DNA of 64,000 bases from Haberlea rhodopensis (Eukaryota; Streptophyta; Magnoliopsida; Lamiales; Gesneriaceae). The notes under the pieces are model-generated. The model ran no database searches. It was not told where the DNA came from and saw only the letters and a program-made list of their open reading frames with translations. The first letter of the stretch is position 1, and each line of letters starts with the position of its first letter. Of the stretch, positions 45,055-56,813 are shown piece after piece. The stretch spans positions 23,885,879 through 23,949,878 of the forward strand of contig CAJQUN010000003.1 in assembly GCA_907163345.1 (NCBI GenBank), read 5' to 3'. Both the position numbers and the translations under genes were made by a program.

Positions 45055-46722
45055 TCCTTCTCTCGTGCCTACCATCTCAAGACGAGTGTTGTTGGAGCAA
45101 CGAGATTATACTGTAGACATCTTGTCAAGCTTGAGGGTATACTGAATCAAAACCCATTTGTGATATCATATGATACTTACTATGGACGGCAGCCACTCTT
45201 TGATGGTTGCTTCTGATGGTCAAGCCAACGACTGAAAATCAACGCTTCTTGGGAGGCAAACCAATCAATATCCTTCACGTTTTAGTTTGTTTTTATTTTC
45301 AGTATTTGTTTTTAGTTTTTTTTATCTATCGAGTCGACTATTTTATTATTTGCATTTATGTCTTGCTAGGCACTCAGTTGTATAAACCCCTGCAGTAGTG
45401 GAGCTTTCAAAAGCCAATCTTCATCAACCTCATGCAAGCGTCTTGATCAGCGGAGTTTACTGTTTCCCTTTTGATTCTTTTAAACATTGATGACAATGTT
45501 TCATTTAAGTTTGGGAGAGTGACTTTCATGTTTTACTTGCTTAAGCTGCATGTTGTGTGCTTAATTGACACTTGAATAGTCTTATTGTTTGGAGCTAAAA
45601 AAAAATTATGAGTTCAAACTCGAGAAAAGAATTAATTATAATAGTGACTATTCAATGATGATTTTCATATCACTATGCATATGGACTTGAATTTTAATGA
45701 TTGTTAGAATTGTACATGAATATCCTTTGTTGAGTCAACAATAATGAGGAATACACATTGAATCATGATTTTGTGGATTGCATGTTGAATAGTTATAATT
45801 GTTGTGAACTTGATGATTTGTCTTCAGCATCTTCGAGTTATCTTATAACCTATTTGATGATGACACTTTGAGGTGAAATTTTATAGTTACAAACTTGACA
45901 TTGAAATGATCTAGGTGATCTTTGACAAGCCTTTCAACTTACTTTGTCTACATTAATCTCTAGTGTCCCAATTGAGCTTTATTGGAAAAGAATGGTTTAT
46001 GCATAGCATATAATTAGACCACATTCGACATTCTTGTTTAAACTCATTATACCTACCCTCACGAGCCTAAATGAAAAATTATTCTTACCCTAAGGGAGTA
46101 TAAAATCATATTCAATGCACGTAAACTGTTATATATTGATGAGCTTATTATTGAAAAATATTGATGAACGAGAATGAAGAAATAAGAAAAGAAAGAGCCT
46201 TGTGAAAAAAAAGAATTATAATGAATGAGACCCACAGTGGACAAGGCTAGAAAAAAGAAGAGAAGCTCAAGTTGTGCGAAAATATGAACTTTATATAATT
46301 ATACTCCCATATTTGCTCTTATCCTATCGTTTCTTTGAAACCAACAACAAAGGCCTAAATTACAAGCTTAAAAATACATTTTGATTCAAGTCTAGGGAAT
46401 AACTATCATTAGTGGAGAAGTTATTTGAAAATAGGTCTATGAGGTGCTTGACAAAAATCTTGACTTTGAGTTGATTAGCATGATTTGATCTTGTAGATGT
46501 GCATGAAACTTGAGATTGACAATATCACATACACACGTTCCGATTTTGAAATGTGTTGCTTGATTTATGAGAAAACATGTATTGTCCAACTTTTGTATGT
46601 ATGTAAGTGAGATTTCTGAGGATAATGCTAGTCATGAAATAATTTGTTTCAAGTATCAAGTTTAACTCGACTTTGATTTTAATGCTTGCTCGAGGACGAT
46701 CAAGTGATAAGTTTGGGGGAGT

Positions 46723-47284
46723 TGATAAATGTCATTTTTGCACTTATATTTCGATGTTTTCTAGTACTATTTTACAGTGATTTTTTAAAAATATTATATT
46801 TATTGGTATTAATTTGCATGTTTCAGGAATCTTTGTGAAAATGCAAGGAAGTGAAGAAAATGAGCCAAATAATGATGGAAGTGCATAAAAATGGAGAAGA
46901 CTCAATTTGAAGCGAGAAGAGAACAAATCACACTCCGGGCAGAATAGGTAGCGCTAGGGCACACCCAATGTGGCGCCCTAGCGAACTAATTATCGTTTTG
47001 CTAAAAAAATCAGAAACTGAAGAGTGAAATTCGCGTAAAGATAACAGACATGCAACCAAGGAAATTCAATGAATAATATATAGTAGATTAGGACAGCATA
47101 ACAAAGGAAAAATAAATCCATGCACATTAGCTCATTAACGTGAAAATATGGAGGGAGGATAAAGATGACACATCAATATATCACATATTTTAATGGGCCC
47201 AATATCTTTGATACACACGAAAGTATTATTTTATAAGAAAGTGACATCATAGTAGGCCCATAAGAAATATATAAACCTCACGTC
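46723..47284 (+). repeat. Gypsy-like 3' LTR, first part
   Basis: Matches 42440-43000, starting TGATAAATGTCATTTTTGCA. It ends in CTCACGTC, the left copy of the hAT target duplication. Confidence 0.85.
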
Positions 47285-47499
47285 TAGGGGTGTTCAACGG
47301 TTTGGTTAACCTGCCGAACCAAACGAACCGAGCAAGTTCGGTTCAAACCGAACTGAACCGAAGAAATTCGGTTCGGTTTTTGGTTTTGGAAAATTTGAAA
47401 CTTCGGTTTTCGGTTATTAGCATCGGTTAACCAAACTGAAGTTTTTATTTTTTTTAAAAAAAAATTACAATTAAAATAAAAAATACAAGTTAGAATTTT

Positions 47500-48093
47500 A
47501 TTTTAAAACCTAAGCCTAAAACACACGCTCAGTTGAGTTCCACTTCTCCCACAGTCCCGCTCTCGCCTAGTCGCCTCTCCGTCACGTAAACCCCAAAGCA
47601 GAGTGCATCGCCTCGCCTCTCCAGCCTCCATCTGTGGATCCGCTCTCCCCATCTCCCTGCGTGGCTGCTCCTCCCAAGGACGGAAGGAACCAAGCTCTCC
47701 CCATCTTCGTCTCAGCTTTCCGTTCACTGGCTCCATCGTTCCCGTCGCGGCGAGCCGACCGTCGGTGAGTTCTCCACTTCTCCTTCCCTGAATCCTCACA
47801 TTGTAATTTATGTACAATTTTAATATTTTATGTTCATAGTTTATGAATTCTGATTTCCAATTTTAGTTAGGGTTTTTTTTTCAATTAGTGCTAACATTGT
47901 GTTTATTAATTTTGGTATATTAGATTAAAACTTAAAAAGTGATGGATACCACATCATTATCAGAGAATGAAGCATCTAATAAGCAAGCTGAAGAACTTGG
48001 GAATGATCAACAGTTACAAAGAGAAATTGGGAATGAAAGTCAAAATGAATAAAAGAACAAGAGGAAAAACATATCAAGATACATAACTCCTTA
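47500..48093 (+). pseudogene. hAT 5' region: GC-rich leader and transposase N-terminus
   Basis: A GC-rich stretch (47520-47765), unlike its AT-rich surroundings, ends in CGTCG|GTGAGT. After an intron-like AT-rich stretch ending TATTAG, an ATG at 47942 starts MDTTSLSENEASNKQAEELG. A stop falls at 48048-48050, and the sequence is replaced from 48094 by the LTR-like segment. The BED zinc finger expected next in hAT transposases is absent. The splice reading is inferred. Confidence 0.55.
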
Positions 48094-48466
48094 TGTTGGG
48101 ATCTCTGATGATCTCAACTCGTAAGGATTACATACATTATTATCATTATGAGAATCGCTTATGACGTTCATATAACTATCCATGTCACATTCTCATGGTG
48201 GGTCTGTCCAGTACATCGTTCTCTAACATGTACCCATGTGTTGATTTGATGTCTCATATCTATGAACAATTCATCAATCAAAACATACTGGTCTCAATGC
48301 ATTATCATTATCCCGAATCATGATAATACTTGACTAGGGACAATCTCTTTTTTTTTATCAGGCAAATAAAAATATATTAATAAAAGTACCAGAGGTACTT
48401 GAAAATATAAATACTTAGGAATACAAAGACGACATTAAAAGACAAAAAGAAAATCCCAGTTTAGGT

Positions 48467-51400
48467 TTAAAAAGCTAATAAACATATCCTCGGCTCTTTT
48501 CTCCAATCTAAGAAAGAGTAACTGAAAGTCGAATTCCCTCTATTTGTTGCCCAAAACCATGATCTAAAAATGATTAGTTCCAATAAATCTTCCGCTGATG
48601 CCTGAGTCCCTTGAAATACAAGCTGATTCCGATTATTCCAAATTGTCGCAATGACCGTGCTCCAAATAGTATTCCATTCCTTTCTGCCTTTTCTGGATTC
48701 CCATAATCCTGCGTGTTGGAGTAAGTGAGTGGTTGAGTTCATCGGAAGCACCGTATAACATCCTAGCCATTCGTAGCACTTCATCCAAACAGTGTAAGAA
48801 ACCTGACAGGTGAAAAATAGATGTTGAGTGGTCTCTTCATCCTGTTGGCAAATGGCGCAGAAAACCGATGCCGCTCCATTTAATACATTTCGTCGTCTTA
48901 AGTTATCCTTCGTGGAGATACGGTCTCGAAGCACTTTCCAAGTTAATGCTCCCACTTTTGACGGTGCGCTAGTTTTCCATATAGTTGCAAATAACTGTGA
49001 CTGTTCCCCTTCCAAAATTGGTTGTTGTAATATCCTGTTGTATGCCGATGTCACCGTGAATTGGTTTGAAACATCATGCTTCCAGAGCCAAAGATCTTCC
49101 TGTTCTTGTTTCATCTGTACCCTGTCAACAGAAGATAAAAGATCAATAAACATTATTTCTTCCCACTCGAACAATTCCCTTCGCCATTCCCATCTCCATA
49201 TCCAAGATCCCTCTACCCATTCTCCCATATTAGCAATGAGAATATCCCTATTCATAGCAATAGAGGCTAATCTAGGGAATCTTTCCGCTAAACTGCCCTC
49301 CTCTCCCACCCAGCAATCTATCCAAAATTTTGTTCCCCTTCCATTCCCAACCTTACGACTCAGTCCCCCCTGGAACCAACCTGACCCATCTTGAAAAGTA
49401 CACCTTAGTAAATCTTTCCACCAAGACGATACTCTCCCCCTCCGCCCCCCACCCCCGTCCACCACCAAGTTGGATAAACTGTATTTAGATTTAATTACTT
49501 GAAACCAGATGGAGTCCGACCGTTTCAATAACTCCCACCCCCATTTTCCCAACAACGCCTTGTTGAAAGCGTCTAAGTTGCGAACCCCTAAGCCCCCATT
49601 AAACTTTGACTTACAAACTTCCGACCATTTGACCCAGGCTACTTTCCGGCAACTCTCCCCTCCCCCCCCCCCCCCAAAGAAAAGAACTTTGAATAGATCT
49701 AATTTTAGATAGGATGCATTTCGGGGCGCGGTAAAAAGAAAAGTAGTAAATGGGTAAGGCAGTTAAAACAGCATTGAGCAAAATCAACCGACCCCCAAAA
49801 GACAAGCTTTTATCCTCTCAAGTCGCCAATCTTCTTCTGATTTTTTCAAGCACTGGATTCCACAAACTTTTGCATTTCGGGTTCGCCCCTATGGGTAATC
49901 CCAAGTACTTGAACGGTAGGTTTCCCACGAGGCAGTTCAAATCCCGACCCATCTCTTCTAAGCAACTGCGGTCCACATGAATCCCCAGCAATTGGCTTTT
50001 ATGAAAATTTATTTTTAAGCCTGATAACATCTCGAAATTGCTCAGGATTGCCTTAATCATGATTATGTTATCCCTGGTCGCCTTTGCTACAAACAACGTA
50101 TCATCGGCAAACTGTAAATGGGAGACCTTGATCTCATCCCTTCCCACAGGGAAGACTGATAACATGTTGAGACGAACCGCTCGATCAACCAATCTGTTTA
50201 GTGCTTCAGCCACTATGAGAAACAGAAAAGGAGATAATGGGTCTCTCTGCCGGAGACCTCTTTTCATTTCAAATTCTTTCGTCGGACTTCCGTTAATCAA
50301 AACCGATGCCATTGCACTTGTAATACACTCCATAATCCAAATTCTCCATTTTGCATCAAAGTCCATCAATCTCATAATATTGTCAAGAAACTTCCAATTC
50401 ACCGAGTCATATGCCTTCTCGAAATCCACCTTGAAAATAATGGCCCTTTTCTTCTGATTCTTTAATTCATCAATAATCTCATTAATCGTCATAACCCCGT
50501 CAAGAATGTGACGATTTCCGATAAAACCCGTTTGAGAATTTGAAATTATCCTGTCAAGAACTCCACTTAGTCTGTTAGCAAGTACTTTTGACAAGACTTT
50601 GTAAAGACATCCGATTAGGGAAATCGGTCTAAATTCCTCAATTTTGGTAGGGTTTTCCTTTTTCGGAATTAGTATGATGAAAGATGGATTCCCCCCTTTG
50701 ATAAGCCTTCCATTGCTATGGAAGTCATCAAAAACTGAATGAAGTCTCCCTTGAGGACCGTCCAGAATTGTTTAATGAATCTGAAATTATATCCATCAGG
50801 CCCCGGGCTCTTGGAGCTGTCACAATCCCAAACGGCGTCCTTAATTTCTGTTTCTGAGAAGCTCGCAGTCAAAATCATATTTTCTGCTTCCGTGAGACAA
50901 GTGAAATCTATCCCTTGTAATACTGGTATGTTCCAATTTTCCTCACCAAAGTGATTCACAAAGTAGTCATGCACCCCATCTTTAATTTCTTTCACTCTAT
51001 CCATCCATCTACCGTTAATATGTAGACCCACAATCTCATTTCTTTTCCTTCTTCGGTTCACAATCTTGTGAAAGAAGGCTGAGTTCATATCACCTTCCCT
51101 TACCAACCTCGATCTCGATTTCTGGAATAGCAAAGTATCTCTCATCCCCAATTGCTTCTGTAAACTGAACAGTTCCATCTGTCTAACACGCGTCTCATCA
51201 TCTGATAATTCCCTGGACTCTGCCACTGAATCCCAATCACTGATTCTGCCCTTGGAGACCTCAATATTATTCTCGATCTCGCCAAATACTTCTTTATTCC
51301 ACACTTTCAACCTTTGCTTCAACATTTGAATTTCTCTTTCAAGACATAACCCCCCCACCCCTGTATTGTTATATCTTGCCATTCCCTTTCCACTAGAGAC

Positions 51401-52170
51401 TTGAAATCCCTGTGTTGCAACCATGAGTCCAATGTCCTAAACGGTTTCGGACCCCAATCCACTTTATGATTCTTCAAAATGATTGCACAGTGGTCAGAAA
51501 CACTGCGCTTAAGGCCCCATTGAGTTAGATTGGGCCATGTCTGTAGCCACCCAACCGATAGAAGAAAACGATCTAAACGGCTGACACACGTACCATCCGG
51601 TCTGTACCAAGTGTATTTCCTTCCGATCAGTGGTAAATCCACCAACTTAGAATTGTTGACAAAAGTATCAAATTCTGTCATTTCAGTAGAATTCCGTGAT
51701 AATGATCTACCACGCCTCTCCGCCTGATATCTGACTGCATTAAAATCTCCACAGAGACACCAATTTTCCTCATCGTTTCCTCGTATTTTGTCAATCAGAA
51801 CTTCCCATAATAGTCTTTGCATTGTCAACTCCCCTGAAGAGTAGATATTTAAAATATGACATCTTACTCTGTCCATCCCCCAATAACCTTCCACTCCCAA
51901 TACTCCATCCTCACCCCAGCAACTCTCCATCGTAAAGATTTCCTCCTTCCAAATACAAAGAAGGCCGCCTGAAGCGCCAACTGATCCTTTATAGGCCCAA
52001 CCGAAATCTCCGTCTCCCCATAATGTTTTACAAAATTCTTTGTTCACCATCTCCTTTTTAGTTTCCTGCAAGCATAAGAATTCGATCCTTTCTTTCCTAA
52101 TCAGCTCTCGAATTTCTCTTTTTTTCAACCTCCCCCCCAATCCTCTAATATTGAAACTGACAATTATCAT
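48467..52170 (-). pseudogene. LINE ORF2 (endonuclease-reverse transcriptase), frameshifted
   Basis: Endonuclease: MIIVSFNIRGLGGRLKKREI, CLQETKKEM, CGDFNAVR and SDHCAI (52170-51480). Reverse transcriptase: SKSPGPDGYNFRFIKQFW, FKVDFEKAYDSVNWKFLD, GLRQRDPLSPFLFLIVAEAL and LQFADDTLFVA (catalytic Asp pair, about 50090-50120). C-terminal zinc-binding region: IWKTSAPSKVGALTWKV, CAICQQDEETTQHLFFTC. Breaks: frame changes near 51323, at a G6 run near 50690 and at a C14 run (49662-49675, plus strand), plus a stop replacing a likely Trp at 49818-49820. No RNase H domain is seen. ORF2 nicks target DNA and primes cDNA. Confidence 0.9.
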
Positions 52171-52359
52171 TGAGCAACCATGTCGTCTCCTACTTCCTCA
52201 CTATCAGTCCTCACTGTTTGTATGGCTGCCATATTTCTTTTTTCCATCTCCATTAGATGTGTCAGAATCTCTTGGTCGTTTCCATATCATATGATCCCCA
52301 GATTCTTTCCAATATTCCATATCTGCGTAGCTTTTTCCATAAGCACCTCATCATTTGAT

Positions 52360-54234
52360 CTAGCATTGATTTGACTCTGACAGATTCCTGGCTGACACTG
52401 TCCATTTCCCTTCGAAATTATATGTATGTGAAAAGTCTTTGTTCTTTAAAGTTGCTGATACTGATTGTGACGACTCACCTCGGTGGAAACTGTCCCGCTG
52501 AATGCCATCATCCTTAACCTTATCCGTCACCGGTGACTGAAAAATTTGAGGTTCAAACTCCACTGCCTCTGCCCTCAAACTGACATTTTTCTGAATACCA
52601 ATCTCAGTCTCCTCAGTCAGCTGCACTACTACTTTGTGCTGGTCCTCTTCTGGTAATTTCTGTTCATCGTTTATGTTGTTTGTTTGAAGGCAAAAATCCT
52701 TACCTCGAACATCCTGTTCATCCCATAAGGAATTTGGTATGATATCCTCCGAGAAATTGGAATCAAAGAACGTGGATTCTGGTACCAACTCCTTCTGGTT
52801 TGCCTTGTCACAAATTGACTCAACAGTCGATAAATCAATCATCTCTTCCATTAGTCTTACTGAATAAACACTTCCATCAATGTCCACATTGGTGATATGA
52901 TTGATGAAATCCTTCGATGATGTTTCAATAAGAAATTTGGCACAGTCAAGTTTGGATCTATTCAGAGTGTCGTCATTGATTTTGATCAGCTTGCATAATC
53001 TGAATGCCAGCAGTTTAAAAATTCTCTCATTCCAGGCTGATAGCGGAATACCCAAGCAATTGATCCAGACCTGCCTGACCCGGGAAGACATATCCTTGTG
53101 CCATTGACTGATCTCCTTGAACCATACGCCTACCCACTCCGTGTCATCCTTTAGTAATTCCTGCAATTTCTCCCTATTATCATCGTATATCAGAACCGAG
53201 GCTCCCCCCATCGGAATTAATTTTGTATGAGGGAAAGCATTGTGCACAAAATCCTGTTGTGCCTCTCTCAAGTCCTCATAATTGTGAAAAGTCCCCACTA
53301 GACAACCTTCAAGCCACTGAGTCTCCTCCGAGGTAGTCTTAAAGACCACTCCCGTCCATTGTTTTTCCCCCGAATCTACAGGTTCATTATGTTTTGATCT
53401 TCGCAGAACCTGAGCATATGATTGTCCTGCTATCGTTCGGCGATCAGAGACTCTATAAACCACATTTTCACCTGATCTTCTCGAGTCCCTTTCGAAACGG
53501 GATAGGTTCGCTTGGAGATGGAATGCCCCTATCCTGATATGATTGAGTTCCTCTTCCACTTTCACAATGTTCACATTGCCTTTGAATCTGACGAAACCAA
53601 ATTTTTTCCCGCGGCTGTCACGTTTTTGCGGCAGGAAGACATCACATACTTCACCAATCTTTTGGAATGTTTTCCACATTTCCGAAGGGTACCAATCATC
53701 GGGGAAGTTTGTGAAGAAAAATGGTGTGGAGTTTGCTAACAGACTGCGCATGAAAAGTGGCGCCCCTTGAGAAGATGCCTGTTGTTTAACCGCGCCAGCG
53801 TCAAAAAAGCCCTGCTGTTTAACTGCCTTACCCTTTACTAGGCTTGGGTGGGGTTGCACACGGACGGACTGGCTAGGGTTACCTAAGGGTATGTGCGCCA
53901 AGGAGGACCTAGGGTTCTGCCAAGCCGGAAAGCGTCGAAGGTGGCGGCTATGGGTTTGGGCTGGGAGAGAATGGAATGGTGACTCATTCCTGCACTGCAC
54001 GTTCGAAACCTCTCTCGGCCTGGGATGGGAGCGCTGATTCGCGGCTAGGGTAAAGGTTGGGAAGGTACGGGAGGGAGCTGATCGACGGAAGGGAAGGTTA
54101 GGGTTAGGGTAATGGTTGGGGAATGGATATCGATGGTTGCGGTTGAGGATGGGGTTAGGGTTTGGGTGGGGAAACTCCATCGCTTCTATCTTGTTACAGG
54201 TCATAAGCGTCATATCCATCGCATTTGGATGCAA
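52360..54234 (-). CDS. LINE ORF1 protein (RNA-binding, RRM-containing)
   Basis: An intact 624-codon frame. The N-terminal 170 residues are Pro-, Asn- and Arg-rich (low complexity). Then comes an RNA recognition motif: FFFTNFPDDW (RNP2-like) and KKFGFVRF (RNP1-like), about residues 172-235. A C-terminal half follows with WVGVWFKEISQWHKD and VWINCLGIPLSAWNERIFKL, the domain common to plant LINE and DUF4283-type proteins. No CCHC knuckle is seen. ORF1 proteins coat LINE RNA. The start may be the first ATG or one of the nearby downstream ATGs. Confidence 0.85.
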   Translation of the reverse strand: MHPNAMDMTLMTCNKIEAMEFPHPNPNPILNRNHRYPFPNHYPNPNLPFRRSAPSRTFPTFTLAANQRSHPRPREVSNVQCRNESPFHSLPAQTHSRHLRRFPAWQNPRSSLAHIPLGNPSQSVRVQPHPSLVKGKAVKQQGFFDAGAVKQQASSQGAPLFMRSLLANSTPFFFTNFPDDWYPSEMWKTFQKIGEVCDVFLPQKRDSRGKKFGFVRFKGNVNIVKVEEELNHIRIGAFHLQANLSRFERDSRRSGENVVYRVSDRRTIAGQSYAQVLRRSKHNEPVDSGEKQWTGVVFKTTSEETQWLEGCLVGTFHNYEDLREAQQDFVHNAFPHTKLIPMGGASVLIYDDNREKLQELLKDDTEWVGVWFKEISQWHKDMSSRVRQVWINCLGIPLSAWNERIFKLLAFRLCKLIKINDDTLNRSKLDCAKFLIETSSKDFINHITNVDIDGSVYSVRLMEEMIDLSTVESICDKANQKELVPESTFFDSNFSEDIIPNSLWDEQDVRGKDFCLQTNNINDEQKLPEEDQHKVVVQLTEETEIGIQKNVSLRAEAVEFEPQIFQSPVTDKVKDDGIQRDSFHRGESSQSVSATLKNKDFSHTYNFEGKWTVSARNLSESNQC

Positions 54235-54510
54235 TATCTAACAGCAATCATCAGAGCACTGCAAGGATCTCTTTCGGATCTCATATTTCAATATTGTAGA
54301 ACGTTCTGCAGCAGCAGGTACCACCAGCTTAGACTAGGGACAATCTCTAAGAACAATACAATATTATTCTAAGGAAATTAACTTATATATTAATTCATAT
54401 TACACAGATACACGAATAATATATAATAATGAATTGCCATTAACAAAATCATAATACAGTGTATGTCATAAACAATTATCTAATGAGTTGTCTTATGGCG
54501 TATCCCAACA

Positions 54511-56053
54511 ACATGGACTTCTAATCAGAAAATCTCTTATATTTCTTTGACTTGCCACTTTATTGATGATAATTGGAAGTTGCAAAAGCTACTTTTCAAC
54601 TTTGTTCCATGTTATAGTCATAAAGGTGACGACATTGGTCTCTTGATTGAAAAATGCTTGCTTGATTGGGGAATAGAGAATGTGTTTACCATCACCGTTG
54701 ATAATGCTTCTTCCAATGATACATCGGTAGCTTACTTAAAGAAAAGATTTATTGCTTGGAAGAAGGCAATCTGCGATGGGAAATTTTTGCATATGAGATG
54801 TGTAGCTCACATTATTAATCTTGTTGTAAAAGATGAATTGAAAGAGGTAAATTCTTCAGTTGAACGGGTTCGTGCAGTGGTCGGGTATATGAGACAATCA
54901 CCTGCTAGGTGGAAAAAATTCAAAGGATATGTCACTGAGGAGAAAATAGAAAGCAAGAAGTTATTGTGCTTAGATTGTCCAACTAGATGGAATTTTGTTT
55001 TCTTGATGCTTCAGACTGCTTTAATATTTTTGGGATGTTTTTGATAGGTTTGAGATATATGAAAACGAATTTTCTTCTGATTTTATGCCTGGTGGACCTT
55101 TTGGTAACATAGGGTTGTCTACAAATTCTGATTGGGATGTTGTTGCACGGTTGGTGAAAGTATTGCAACATTTTTATGACTTGACTCTACGAGTTTCAGG
55201 TTCTTTGTTTGTGACGTCTAATATTTTTCTTGATGAAATTAGTGACATTGATTACGTATTAAAATGATGGTTGATTGATGTTGATGATGATTTAGCAAGT
55301 ATTGCACGTAGAATGAAAGTGAAGTTTGATAAGTATTGGGGTGACCCCGAAAAGATGAACATGATGTTGTTTGTTGTCGTGATACTTGATCCTCGACACA
55401 AGTTGAAATACGTTCACTTCCCTCTTAGTGAGATGTATGAGGGTGTAAAAGGAGAGAAGATGTTTGAGTTGTCTACTAAAGCTTTGATTGAAGTTTTTGA
55501 GGATTATAAAAAGTTGTATGCCCCTCGACCACGAGCAACAACATCATCACAACCATCATATGTTAATGGGGATGGCAGTACTTTTTGTGATTCTGAAACT
55601 GACAGTGAGAAACGGATGGCGAGGTCTATTAGAAAGGGCAAATATCAGAGGTTACAAATCGAAGAAGGAGAGACAGAAGATTAGACGGAGTTGGACAAGT
55701 ACTTGAGTGAAAAAGTTGAGAAAGACGTTGATGACTGTAATATCCTTGAATGGTGGAAATTAAATAGCCCGAGATTTTCCATTTTATCAAGATTGGCTCA
55801 TGATATATTTGCAATGCCGATATCTAATGTTGCTTTTGAGTTTGTCTTTAGTGCTGGAGGTCGTATAATTGATGATTTTAGGGCTTCTTTGACTCCTAGA
55901 ATGACACAAGCCCTCATTTATAGCCAATGTTGGCAACGAAATGGACCAATGAAGCCGATTGAAGAAGATTATGAGTTAATGGAAAGAATCGACCAAGGTA
56001 ATCATACAATCTATGAATGTTCATTTTTCATACTATTGACATCTATATTTTAG
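54511..56053 (+). pseudogene. hAT transposase, catalytic and dimerisation regions
   Basis: Plus-strand frames read SLTCHFIDDNWKLQKLLFNF, VFTITVDNASSNDTSVAYLK (conserved Asp of the hAT RNase-H-like core), MRCVAHIINLVVKDEL, LDCPTRWNFVFLML, KYWGDPEKMNMMLFVVVILD and, at the C-terminus, SPRFSILSRLAHDIFAMPIS with VFSAGGRIIDDFRASLTP, the hAT dimerisation domain. This is the RICESLEEPER/DAYSLEEPER-like group. Frame changes near 55044 and 55085 and stops at 55265-55267 and 55682-55684 break it. The N-terminal third is lost. Confidence 0.9.
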
Positions 56054-56548
56054 ATTTAAGTTTTAACTCTTTACTTATGTTTTCTTTTGTTTTTAGATTT
56101 GATCTCAAGTATTGGTGCAGAGTCGACTGTTATTGGTTTATAAAATGGTAAAAAAGAGCGCACTCATTTTTTAGTTAAATATATATATTGTTAGTGTTAG
56201 TCAAGTATTCTGATATGTTGCTTTCTTGTCTTTGTATGTATGGGAAGCATATTTGGTCATGGGAGTGGGAGGCGATGAGGATATCTCAAGTATAATAATT
56301 ATGATTGGAAATCTGGAATTATTGTGATTTGTATTTTGTAATATCCAATGAAGCATACTTGGGCTTGTAGGATGTATTTTTGTTTGAGTTTTGTACGATG
56401 TATTACATTTCTATGTGTACATGTTTTTTCTATCATATATATAAGATTTTGCCCCAAGTTCGTTCTTAAAAACATGCAGTTTTCAGCCGAGTGTTGCAGC
56501 AACACATTCCTATTGTTCATATCTTGTAGCAATGGATGGAACATTTAC

Positions 56549-56813
56549 CTTGAAAAGGGGAAGATTGTTTTTTGTGTTTGCTCTTGATGTAGCACTTGGC
56601 TGTGTAAATACCACACAGGAAGATCCTGGAGTCATTAAAGATGGAGTTCGACTGGAAGTACTGAAAGGAGAAGATCCTTCTTGTTGACTTGAATTGATGG
56701 TCAAGTTTGTTGAGATTCTCATCTGCATATTTTGGTTGTCCGTTAATGCAAGAACAGCTTGTGTTGAGCCACTCAAAAGTTCAGGGACCAACCATATGTT
56801 GGTTACAATTAAT
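56549..56813 (-). other. Exon-like open segment inside the hAT (possible captured host exon)
   Basis: On the minus strand a 265-nt open segment has an acceptor-like TTTTTCAG before it and a donor CAAG|GTAAAT after it. It encodes NIWLVPELLSGSTQAVLALT, then TNLTINSSQQEG, and ends NNLPLFK. It is unlike hAT transposase or any LTR protein, and lies antisense between the transposase end and the right terminal repeat. I do not recognise the parent gene. The left boundary is accurate to about one base. Confidence 0.5.

Larger units (their letters stand above)
48349..54331 (-). mobile_element. Full-length L1-like LINE (about 6 kb)
   Basis: A 17-bp target duplication GACTAGGGACAATCTCT (48332-48348 and 54332-54348) bounds it. 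On the minus strand: a leader of about 100 bp, ORF1, ORF2 (endonuclease, reverse transcriptase, C-terminal zinc region), a short 3' UTR with hairpin AAGTACC-AGA-GGTACTT (48384-48400) and an A tail of about 8-11. It is the only LINE here with both ORFs and its full 5' end. ORF2 has frameshifts and a stop, so it is inactive as read. Confidence 0.93.
48094..54510. mobile_element. LTR-like segment replacing part of the hAT gene, split by LINE
   Basis: Outside the LINE (48349-54348) the two halves read TGTTGGGATCTCTG... on the left and ...TATCCCAACA on the right: TG...CA ends with inverted TGTTGGGAT/ATCCCAACA termini and about 420 bp in total, like a solo copia LTR. No 5-bp target duplication is evident (CCTTA versus ACATG), and it replaces a chunk of transposase. 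The assignment is an inference. Confidence 0.5.

Noticed and set aside
47503..47817. Arg/Gly-rich minus-strand frame as a gene
   Set aside because: It is the reverse of the GC-rich leader of the hAT element; high GC content alone creates the long frame.
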